64,000 nucleotides of DNA from a bacterium (GTDB taxonomy: Bacteria > Desulfobacterota > Binatia > HRBIN30 > CADEER01), in assembly GCA_030430165.1 (NCBI GenBank), contig JAUIGL010000017.1, positions 1 to 64,000 of the forward strand, given 5' to 3'. Below, in pieces: positions 17,091 to 23,880 of this stretch. The first letter of the stretch is position 1; every line of letters starts with the position of its first letter. Under the pieces are notes generated by a model that saw only the letters and a program-made list of their open reading frames with translations, had not been told where the DNA came from and searched no databases. The position numbers were made by a program, and so were the translations under genes.

Positions 17091-18251
17091 TCAGTCGCGA
17101 AACCGACGATAGAATGCGCGGATGTCCTCGACCAGGAGATTCGGCTGCTCGAGCGCGGCGAAGTGTCCGCCGCGCGGCATATCGGTCCAGTGGACGATGT
17201 TGAAGGCCGCCTCGCACCAGCTGCGCGGCGCCGCCAAGATCTCCCTGGGGAAACAGGCGTGGCCGACTGGTGTTTCGAGGCGCGGTTGCGGGAACAGGGC
17301 GCCCGAGCGCATCGCTTCGTAGTAGAACCGAGCCGACGAAGCGCCGGTGTTGGTGACCCAGTAGAGCATGACGTTGGTGAGAAGATCGCCGCGGTCGATT
17401 GCGTTCTCGACGACACCGTCGCAGTCGGTCCAACTGCGAAACTTTTCCGCGATCCAGCCGAGTTGCGCCGCCGGCGAATCCGCCAGACCAATGCCGAGAG
17501 TTTCGGGCTTGGTTGATTGGATGTTGGCGTAGGCCGACTCGCCGGCGCTGTAGGCTTGAAAGCGATCCCACTTCTCGCGCTCCGACTCGGAAAGTTGGTC
17601 GAGCTCGGCGACGGCGTCTGGCGATGGCGGCATGGCGAACAGCAGGTTGAGGTGAATGGCGAAGCAGTGGTCGGGATCCTGCCTGGCGACCCACTGACTG
17701 ACGAACCAGCCCCAGTCGCCGCCCTGCGCGCCGTAACGCTCGTAGCCGAGCCGGGCCATCAGCTCGGCCCAGGCGCGCGCGGTGCGCTTCGGTTCCCAGC
17801 CCTTGGCGTCGTTGGGCTGCGAGAATCCGTATCCAGGTAGGGAGGGGACGACGACGTGGAAAGCGTCTTGCGCGTCGCCGCCGTGTGCCGCCGGATCGGT
17901 CAGCGGACCGATCAGGTCGATGAACTCGACCACCGATCCCGGCCATCCGTGGGTGAGGATCAGGGGGATCGCCTGCGCGACCGGAGACCGCGCGTGATAG
18001 AAGTGGATGTTCTGCCCGTCGACTTCCGTGCGGAACTGCGGCCACGCGTTGAGGCGCGCCTCGTGCTTGCGCCAGTCGTAGTCGTCGAGCCAGTAGGCGA
18101 CGAGCTCGCGCAGGTACGCCTGCTCGATGCCGTATGCCCATTCGCGGTCGGCGAGGGCGGCGGGCCAGCGCGTGTTGCGCAGTCGCGCATGCAGGTCCTG
18201 CAACACGGCGTCGTCGACTCGAATCTCGAATGGATCGATCGCGCGGGTCAT
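17091..18251 (-). CDS. Epoxide hydrolase (EHN-domain, microsomal type)
   Basis: A 386-residue alpha/beta-hydrolase with the N-terminal EHN lid domain (residues 1-110: PFEIRVDDAVLQDLHARLRN, then TRWP and DWR). The oxyanion motif HGWPGS is at 101-106, the nucleophile Asp179 lies in AQGGDWGW, and the catalytic His is in GGHFAALEQP near the C-terminus. These are the hallmarks of microsomal-type epoxide hydrolases, which open epoxides to trans-diols. There is no signal peptide. It is the first gene of a two-gene minus-strand operon with the sulfotransferase. The 500 bp upstream contains a cluster of palindromic repeats and no gene. Confidence 0.92.
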   Translation of the reverse strand: MTRAIDPFEIRVDDAVLQDLHARLRNTRWPAALADREWAYGIEQAYLRELVAYWLDDYDWRKHEARLNAWPQFRTEVDGQNIHFYHARSPVAQAIPLILTHGWPGSVVEFIDLIGPLTDPAAHGGDAQDAFHVVVPSLPGYGFSQPNDAKGWEPKRTARAWAELMARLGYERYGAQGGDWGWFVSQWVARQDPDHCFAIHLNLLFAMPPSPDAVAELDQLSESEREKWDRFQAYSAGESAYANIQSTKPETLGIGLADSPAAQLGWIAEKFRSWTDCDGVVENAIDRGDLLTNVMLYWVTNTGASSARFYYEAMRSGALFPQPRLETPVGHACFPREILAAPRSWCEAAFNIVHWTDMPRGGHFAALEQPNLLVEDIRAFYRRFRD

Positions 18252-18334
18252 GAAGAAGGGAACCTAAAGCGGCCGGTGGCGCGAGTCCAGCGTGTCCGTG
18301 CTTCGCACTCTCTTCCCCAAGTGCGGAAATCGGC

Positions 18335-18605
18335 CGGGAACTTCCTCCCCCTATGGAGGCTGTCGATTTTCTCGAAAGAAACGCGCGAAGCGCGCACAGA
18401 ATCCCTCTCCCGCATTGCCGGCGGGAGAGGATTAAAGGTGAGGGGACCAAAAGGAAAGGCGTCGCTAGCCCATGCGGCACAGCGGTTTGCGTACCGCAGC
18501 CATTGGATACGCCCTCACCCTGGCCCTCTCCCGGGGGGAGAGGGGATCACAGGCGGTTCGGCGGTCACTGGAGAAAATCGACACCCCCGTAGGGGGAGAG
18601 GGTTT
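18335..18605. repeat. Inverted-repeat-bounded intergenic element with internal hairpins
   Basis: The left boundary near 18344-18375 (CCTCCCCCTATGGAGG followed by CTGTCGATTTTCTC) matches the reverse complement of the right boundary near 18567-18602 (GAGAAAATCGACACCCCCG, TAGGGGGAGAGG). Between them are hairpins such as CCTCTCCCGC/GCGGGAGAGG with loop ATTGCCG (18403-18429) and CCCTCTCCCGGGGGGAGAGGG (near 18524). There is no open frame. It looks like a non-autonomous, MITE-like or REP-like element in the 500-bp space between the epoxide-hydrolase gene and the membrane methyltransferase gene. Confidence 0.5.
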
Positions 18606-18610
18606 GGTAC

Positions 18611-18755
18611 ATGAATCGGCTTGGGCCGATTCATGTCATCTGCAGTGCTTCGCCGCCGGCGGCGAAGTCATCTCATTCGCCCTCTCTGCCCCTGCCGGGG
18701 CATCTCCCCCGTAGGGGGAGAAGTTTTGGTACTGAAATCGGCTTGGGCCGATTTC
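18611..18755. repeat. Pair of AATCGGC-TTGG-GCCGATT palindromes
   Basis: Two near-identical perfect palindromes flank a CTCCCCCGTAGGGGGAG hairpin: ATGAATCGGC-TTGG-GCCGATTCAT at 18611-18634 and GAAATCGGC-TTGG-GCCGATTTC at 18734-18755. Both are preceded by TTTGGTAC or TTTTGGTAC, so the unit GGGGGAGA(R)GTTTTGGTACTG plus palindrome is itself duplicated. The second copy abuts the stop codon of the membrane methyltransferase gene and may serve as its 3' hairpin. Confidence 0.6.
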
Positions 18756-18756
18756 C

Positions 18757-19383
18757 TCATCGGGGTTGCGGGTTGGTGCTCGCGAGCAGGCCCACTCCCG
18801 GGACGAAGCGGCCGACGCGGCTGGCGTAGGCTGCATACTCCTCGCCCTGTGCTTCGAGCAGGTACGGCTCCTCGACGTGGCGCACCTGGATCTCGACGGC
18901 GAGCAACATCGCCGCCAGCGCGGCGAACGCGACCGGGTTCGGCACCATCAGGGCCAGGCCGGCGGCGGCGAGCAGCAGCGCGCTGAAGATCGGGTTGCGA
19001 ACCATCGCGAACGGTCCGCTGGTGACCAGGGTGGTGCGCTCTTCGGCATCGACTCCGATGCGCCACTCGTCCCCCATCGCCAATTGCGCGGCCAGTGTTG
19101 CAGCGAGACCGATGCCGTAGAGGAAGAGCGCTGCGACGCGAACGGTGGGCTGGTCGAGGACGGGCAGGGAAGGGACGACCCCGCGGGCGCCGAGAATCAC
19201 CGCGACCGGAGCGAGCACCAGTGAAAAGACGAACATTGCGCCGCCGACCCATTCGAGCGAGCCGAACCGTCCGCTGACTCCCTTGAAGCCGGTCGAGCCG
19301 GTTCTCCGCCACTGCAGAAACGAACGCAGGCCGAAGGCGAGCACGATGAGCACCAGGTACGACGCGAGTGCCGTGTAGGGCAT
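18757..19383 (-). CDS. Isoprenylcysteine carboxyl methyltransferase-like integral membrane protein (ICMT/PEMT family)
   Basis: A 208-residue inner-membrane protein with about five hydrophobic segments. The C-terminal half has the ICMT/PEMT signature for S-adenosylmethionine binding: TLVTSGPFAMVRNPIFSALLL (residues about 122-142), followed by HVEEPYLLEAQGEEYAAYASRVGRFVPG near the end (EEPYLLEAQGEEYAAY word). Bacterial members methylate lipids or unknown isoprenoid-like acceptors; bacteria lack prenylated CaaX proteins, so the acceptor is unknown. AAGGAG lies 7 nt before the ATG. The gene is divergent from an arsR-type regulator and shares with it a palindromic operator, so it is probably repressed by that regulator. 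Confidence 0.85.
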   Translation of the reverse strand: MPYTALASYLVLIVLAFGLRSFLQWRRTGSTGFKGVSGRFGSLEWVGGAMFVFSLVLAPVAVILGARGVVPSLPVLDQPTVRVAALFLYGIGLAATLAAQLAMGDEWRIGVDAEERTTLVTSGPFAMVRNPIFSALLLAAAGLALMVPNPVAFAALAAMLLAVEIQVRHVEEPYLLEAQGEEYAAYASRVGRFVPGVGLLASTNPQPR

Positions 19384-19427
19384 GACTTCTCCTTTTTCCG
19401 TGGGCGATACGTTTGCTTCTGGGTTCG

Positions 19428-19451
19428 ATATCTGTAGATATATTCAGATAT
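19428..19451. promoter_or_regulatory. Palindromic operator for the ArsR-family regulator
   Basis: The divergent region holds a perfect inverted repeat ATATCTG-N10-CAGATAT (19428-19434 and 19445-19451), in an AT-rich island unlike its surroundings. The form closely resembles ArsR/SmtB operators. The right half-site overlaps the ATG at 19450, so the regulator is probably autoregulated and its mRNA may be leaderless or start within the site. Confidence 0.7.
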
Positions 19452-19869
19452 GAAATCAAGTGAGGTCGTTGGTCTCGACGGTTGCGCTGAAAAGACGGTC
19501 GATCCGAAGAAGGTCGTCGCCACCCAGCGCCAGTTGATCAGCCGCGATGAAGCGGGGCAGCTGGCCGAGCTGTTTCGTTTGCTGGGTGATCCAACACGAA
19601 CGCGGCTGCTCTTCGCGCTGCTCGAGGCGGGCGAGCTATGTGTCTGCGATCTCGCGGCGACGGTCGAGGTCGCCGAGACCTCGGTTTCGCACGCGCTGCG
19701 CCTGCTGCGCGCCGCCCGCGTCGTCCGCGCCCGCCGCGACGGCCGCATGATGTACTACCGTCTCGACGACCAGCACGTGCGCATGCTGCTCGACCTCAGC
19801 CGCGAGCACCTGCGCCACGACGACGAGCCGGAAGCGATCCGGCCCAAGCGCCGTCGTCGCCAGGCATGA
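19450..19869 (+). CDS. ArsR/SmtB-family winged-helix repressor
   Basis: A 139-residue regulator with the ArsR fold: LFRLLGDPTRTRLLFALLEAGELCVCDLAATVEVAETSVSHALRLLRAARVVRARRDGRMMYYRL (for example the words LLGDPTRTRLLFALLEAG, ETSVSHALRLLRAARVV and GRMMYYRL). ELCVCDL is the alpha-3N metal-binding motif of ArsR/CadC/SmtB proteins, with the Cys pair that senses arsenite or soft metals, so metal responsiveness is likely. A long N-terminal arm (about 35 residues, with Cys13) and basic C-terminus are present. The start overlaps the operator and has no ribosome-binding site, suggesting leaderless translation or use of a later start. The likely target is the divergent membrane methyltransferase gene. 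Confidence 0.9.
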   Translation: MKSSEVVGLDGCAEKTVDPKKVVATQRQLISRDEAGQLAELFRLLGDPTRTRLLFALLEAGELCVCDLAATVEVAETSVSHALRLLRAARVVRARRDGRMMYYRLDDQHVRMLLDLSREHLRHDDEPEAIRPKRRRRQA

Positions 19870-20012
19870 AATCCAGTCCGAGCTGAAACCCGGCGCGCCG
19901 GCGGACCTGTCGATTCTTCCGAACGAACCGCGGCGCGCGGCTTTCGGAGCAGGGGCGACTCTTTGCCCGCTTGGCCGAGAACTCGGTAGTGTTGCCGCGA
20001 AAGGGGGGGCGA

Positions 20013-20903
20013 ATGGCAAAGCTTCTGAAGCTCGTCGGGGTAGTGCTGATACTCGGGTTGGTCGCCGGATTGGTCGTCCTGCTGCCGGCGCATCTGCAGG
20101 TGCGGGGGGTTGCGGCGGAGCTGCCGAGTCGGGCGGACCTGCTGGCGTTGCGCACCGAGGCGGGGCCGAGCCGGGTTGGGTTCATCACCACGTCGCAGCA
20201 GGACCTCGACCGCGGGACGATCGGTCACAACTCGGTGATCGTCGAATGGCCCAACGGCGACCTCTTCGTGATCGATGCGGGAATGGACGAGAAGAGCGCG
20301 CGCGACTTCGGCGAGCTGATGTCGACGATCGCCGGCGCATCGAGCCCACCGGTCATCCACGGCACCTTGGCCGAGCTGATGGGGGCGGACGTCGCCCGAG
20401 TGCAGGGGGTTGGTTTCACCCATCTGCACATCGACCACACGCAAGGACTGGTCGACTTCTGCGCGTCGCGCGGCGACGGCGCGGTTGCGCTGCAGACGAC
20501 CAATCAGAAAACCTTGCACAACCTGCACACCTCCGAAGGGGCGGGGATCGTCGATTCTTCCTGCCTCAAGGCAGTCGAGCTCGGTGGCGATGGACTGGTG
20601 ACCGACGATCGCTTCCCCGGCATCGGCGCCTTCAACCTGGGCGGCCATACGCCGGGGTCGACGCTGTGGGCGGTCGCCCTGGCGGATCGCGTGCTGCTGT
20701 TCTCCGGTGACATCACCAACACCAAGGCGAGCATCGATGACGACGTCGACAAGCCCTGGATCTACAGCTACCTGCTGGTGCCGGAAGACACGGGTCGTAC
20801 CGCCGAGATCCGCCACTGGTTGCGAGAGCTGGACGGCGACGACGCCTTTGCGGTCGTCGTCTCGCACGACATTGCCAACCACGCCGCGGTGCTCTCTCGT
20901 TGA
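20013..20903 (+). CDS. Metallo-beta-lactamase-fold hydrolase, membrane-anchored or exported
   Basis: A 296-residue MBL-fold protein. An N-terminal hydrophobic helix (residues about 5-26, KLVGVVLILGLVAGLVVLLP) should export or anchor it facing the periplasm. The dinuclear zinc site is clear: THLHIDH (His137, His139, Asp141, His142), GGHTPGS near residue 210, SGDITN near 230 and the distal His in VVSHDIANH near 287. The layout resembles AHL-lactonase/quorum-quenching-like and glyoxalase-II-like members; the substrate is unknown. GGGGGGCGA lies directly before the ATG at 20013, which was preferred over an upstream TTG. It is a single gene on the plus strand, converging on the lipase-like gene. 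Confidence 0.85.
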   Translation: MAKLLKLVGVVLILGLVAGLVVLLPAHLQVRGVAAELPSRADLLALRTEAGPSRVGFITTSQQDLDRGTIGHNSVIVEWPNGDLFVIDAGMDEKSARDFGELMSTIAGASSPPVIHGTLAELMGADVARVQGVGFTHLHIDHTQGLVDFCASRGDGAVALQTTNQKTLHNLHTSEGAGIVDSSCLKAVELGGDGLVTDDRFPGIGAFNLGGHTPGSTLWAVALADRVLLFSGDITNTKASIDDDVDKPWIYSYLLVPEDTGRTAEIRHWLRELDGDDAFAVVVSHDIANHAAVLSR

Positions 20904-20936
20904 GCAGTAGCCTCCTGTTTGGGGCGTCAGCTTTTC

Positions 20937-20968
20937 TAGCCGCAGATCGACGCAGATGGTCGCTGATG
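20937..20968. repeat. Short intergenic repeat (AGCCGCAGATNGACGCAGATG type)
   Basis: TAGCCGCAGATCGACGCAGATGGTCGCTGATG lies between two convergent genes. A variant, TAGCCGCGGATTGGCGCTGATGAGCGCGGATG, occurs at about 60897-60926. Both consist of iterated CGC(A/G)GAT(N)G words and are non-coding. Confidence 0.5.
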
Positions 20969-20972
20969 GGTG

Positions 20973-22985
20973 TTAGGGGTTCGGGCCCCAGCAGCCGTTC
21001 TCGGCTGTGTGCAGGCGCAGGATGCGGCGCAGCTCTTCGATCGTCGCCGGCTTGGCCTGGGCGGAGTGACTGGATGCGACGATCAGCTCCGACTCGACGC
21101 CTTCGATGTGGGCGCTCTTGTACTTGACGACGCCGTCGCCGCCGGTTTCGCGGTCTTCGCCGGGGCGCAAGGCGACGATCGAGTGCGCCTTCGCCGGTGG
21201 TGCTATCGGGATCTCGCTCAGCACTTCGATGAATGGATCGCTCGGCGACATGTTGTCGATGCTGGTCGACACCGTGCTTCTCTGGAACCGCTTGTAGCGG
21301 TGGCGGTTGAGCCTGCCCGCGCTGGCGCCGATCGTCACCACGTCGCGCGGCATGCGGATCAAGCGCGCGGCCAGTCGCCGCACGAGGTCCGGTGAGGCCA
21401 GGTAGCTGCCGCGATGCGGGGTCGAGATGAATACGACTCGATCGACGTAGGGCAGCGGTTTGACGAACATTCCTTCCCGCACCAGCTCGCGGACCTCCGG
21501 GTCGATCTCGTCCTCCAGCTCCTCGAAGGGCGCGTCGAACTGCTTGTCCCAGAACTCGGTTCCCGAGTCGACGGCGGTGAGCTTGGTGAGCAGTCCGCCC
21601 TGGCTGTGGCCGATCACCACCATCTGGTCGAGGCACGGGTCGAGGTGCTCCGGGTCCAGCCTGGCGCGCGCGGCGTCCATCGAGCTGCGGAGAATCCACG
21701 CCGAGTAGAGGATCGGATTGCCGGACTCGTAGCTGAAGAACCAAAAGGTATAGCGATTGCGAATCTCCGGATCCGCTTCGAGGTCGTTGACGGTGTCGAT
21801 CCAGGTTGCCGGCGTCGAATCGGTTCCATGCACGAGCACGATCGGGATCTGGCCGCCCGAGTAGGGCTTGCGCGCGTAGAGCCGACTCGCCTGATCGATC
21901 GCCATCGCCCGACCGAAGAATCGCGACATTCCGGATTCCCAGACCTTCGACTGCTCGAACGACGCGACCAGCGCTGCCGACGGCTCGTACTCGATCGGCA
22001 GATGGCGGTTGTCGAGAACCAGCGACGGGTCGCCGTCGTGTTCCTTGAACAATCGAAGCCGCGCCTCGAGGTTCGTCTCCCGCAGCTGTTGCCAGGGATC
22101 TTTGAAGAGCATGATCAGGGTGGCGGCGACCCAGGCGTTGGGGTCGACGAAATCGGGCGCCGATGTCTCTGCTCTCGGTACGGTCTTGGCGACGAGTGCG
22201 GCGCCCGCGCCCTCTTGGCGATACCGGTTCACGACGCCGTGCACGTTGTAGTCGATCACCGGAAGCATGGTGGCGAGCTCGCGGTCCCCCCAGCGCAGAT
22301 CGTTCGCATCGAAGCCCACCTCGAGAGTGCCGAAGGGCAGACCGAACGTGCCGCTGCGCGGATAGACGACACCGAGGTCGTCGCTGAACGCCCGAGCCAG
22401 GGCTTCGTTGTAGATCTCGGTGGCATCGCGCGCCCGCGGGTTGATCACCGCGGGTTTGTCGCCGCTGGTGGGCGGAAAGACGTAGGCGAACGCGTAGAGC
22501 GCTGCCGCCAGGTAGTGGGCGCGCGCCTCCCGCCCGGCGGACGATTCGAAAACGGCACCGCGCGCGGCCGTTTCCTCGCGCCGGTCGACCTCCGGAAGCG
22601 CCTTTTCCAGGCTCCGCGCATAGGCGAACGAGACCTCGGCCAGTGCGCCGACGTCGTCGACTTCAGCGCGGCCATCGACGACCTTCTGATGCAGGGCGGC
22701 GATGACCTCTTGCGGTGCGACCCGCTGAGTTTCTGCAAGGTCGTTGCGGCGAAGCGCGATCTTGGTGGCGTTGCTCAGCTCGTTGCCGGAGAGTGCATCT
22801 TCGTTTCGCTCGCGGTACGCCTCCTCGGGGGCGACGCGATCGAGCTCGATCTTGTAACCTGAGCAGCCGGCGGCCGAAATGGTCATCACCAGCAGCAAGC
22901 CCAGACGAATGCTGGAGCCGCGACGTCCCCCGGGTTGCGGTCGTCTGACGGCGAGTGCGTTCGAGCGGAACGGAACGGTATCCAT
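20973..22985 (-). CDS. Lipase/esterase-like alpha/beta-hydrolase lipoprotein
   Basis: A 670-residue predicted lipoprotein: a basic N-terminus is followed by GLLLVMTISAAGCSGY with lipobox SAAGC (Cys at about residue 41). The N-terminal 350 residues form a helical region with no recognised family (EVSFAYARSLEKALPEVDRR-like segments). The C-terminal 300 residues are an alpha/beta-hydrolase: IPIVLVHGTDSTPATW is the oxyanion loop, VVIGHSQGGLLTK has nucleophile Ser461, and ISTPHRGSYLA resembles triacylglycerol lipases and PGAP1-like proteins. It probably acts on lipids or glycolipids at the inner face of the outer membrane. There is 126 bp between it and hpnM upstream, so it may be a separate unit. 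The substrate is not predictable. Confidence 0.82.
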   Translation of the reverse strand: MDTVPFRSNALAVRRPQPGGRRGSSIRLGLLLVMTISAAGCSGYKIELDRVAPEEAYRERNEDALSGNELSNATKIALRRNDLAETQRVAPQEVIAALHQKVVDGRAEVDDVGALAEVSFAYARSLEKALPEVDRREETAARGAVFESSAGREARAHYLAAALYAFAYVFPPTSGDKPAVINPRARDATEIYNEALARAFSDDLGVVYPRSGTFGLPFGTLEVGFDANDLRWGDRELATMLPVIDYNVHGVVNRYRQEGAGAALVAKTVPRAETSAPDFVDPNAWVAATLIMLFKDPWQQLRETNLEARLRLFKEHDGDPSLVLDNRHLPIEYEPSAALVASFEQSKVWESGMSRFFGRAMAIDQASRLYARKPYSGGQIPIVLVHGTDSTPATWIDTVNDLEADPEIRNRYTFWFFSYESGNPILYSAWILRSSMDAARARLDPEHLDPCLDQMVVIGHSQGGLLTKLTAVDSGTEFWDKQFDAPFEELEDEIDPEVRELVREGMFVKPLPYVDRVVFISTPHRGSYLASPDLVRRLAARLIRMPRDVVTIGASAGRLNRHRYKRFQRSTVSTSIDNMSPSDPFIEVLSEIPIAPPAKAHSIVALRPGEDRETGGDGVVKYKSAHIEGVESELIVASSHSAQAKPATIEELRRILRLHTAENGCWGPNP

Positions 22986-23111
22986 TGGTCACTCCCAGAG
23001 TCGTCGCGCGGCGCGTAGGGCGAAGCTCGAGGCCGAGCCGCCTCGGCTACATGATCAATCCTCTACTGATCGTCAAGTGGCAGGGGCGCTGTCGGTGGAG
23101 CGGGAGAGCGC

Positions 23112-23879
23112 CTATGGGTTGCGAGACGTGGTGTCGATGTAGGCGACGACCTCGTCGAAGCTCATCCGCTCGAACAACGAGGCGACCTCGGCGCGCCGCA
23201 GGGCGAGCTGGCTGATCGTGCCGTTGGCGTACACGTCGACGATCTTCCAGGAGCCGCCTACCTGGTGCATCCGGTAGTTGATCGGCATCGGGCTCTTGTC
23301 GGCGCCGACCACGCGCCCGAGCACCAGGACGGTGTCCTTCGGCGCCGCCCGCTCGCCGAGAATCTCGAATTTTCGCGGACCGGTCGACTCGGACAGCCGG
23401 CGCGCATAGGTGGCGACGGTCATGCGAGCAAAGGTGTCGATCCACTGCTGGCGCTGGGCGCTGGTGAGCCCTTCACCGCGCTGGCCGAGAGCTCGCTTGG
23501 CCATGAAAGGCAGGTCGTAGGCTGCGAGCACGCCGGGTGTGAGCATCTCGCAGCGCCGCTCGAAGGTGAGATCGGGCGCCGCGGTGGTAGCGGACAGCAA
23601 CTCGTGCAGTCCTTCGAGAACGCACGTCGCCGAAAGCTCGGTGCCGTTCGCGTCGCAGTCGACGTCGCTCGCGAGTGTCTCGCGGTCGTCGCCGGGCATC
23701 GGTTGCGCGGCGACTGCCGGAACGTCACCGGACAGGGGTTGCGTCGCAATCGCGTCGTCGGCGCCGGCCACGGTCGGCCAGCAACCGCAGAGCATGACCG
23801 CCGACAGGGCCGCGACCAGCCAACCGCGCGGGCGTCGCGACGATCGGTTGGGTGTGTCGATTCGTGTCGCAGGCTTCAT
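23112..23879 (-). CDS. hpnM: MlaC/Ttg2D-family periplasmic lipid-binding protein, HpnM-like
   Basis: A 255-residue exported protein with a signal segment (WLVAALSAVMLCGCWPTVAGA) that also contains a lipobox-like LCGC. The C-terminal 170 residues match the Tol_Tol_Ttg2/MlaC fold, which carries a phospholipid or hopanoid in a hydrophobic pocket: FMAKRALGQRGEGLTSAQRQ, WIDTFARMTVATYARRL, and INYRMHQVGGSWKIVDVYANG. Hopanoid clusters encode such a protein (HpnM) next to the RND exporter HpnN. Here the start codon lies 1 bp from the stop of the HpnN-like gene upstream in the operon, which supports the HpnM assignment rather than a plain MlaC. It would ferry hopanoid lipid across the periplasm toward the outer membrane. 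Confidence 0.85.
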   Translation of the reverse strand: MKPATRIDTPNRSSRRPRGWLVAALSAVMLCGCWPTVAGADDAIATQPLSGDVPAVAAQPMPGDDRETLASDVDCDANGTELSATCVLEGLHELLSATTAAPDLTFERRCEMLTPGVLAAYDLPFMAKRALGQRGEGLTSAQRQQWIDTFARMTVATYARRLSESTGPRKFEILGERAAPKDTVLVLGRVVGADKSPMPINYRMHQVGGSWKIVDVYANGTISQLALRRAEVASLFERMSFDEVVAYIDTTSRNP

Positions 23880-23880
23880 T

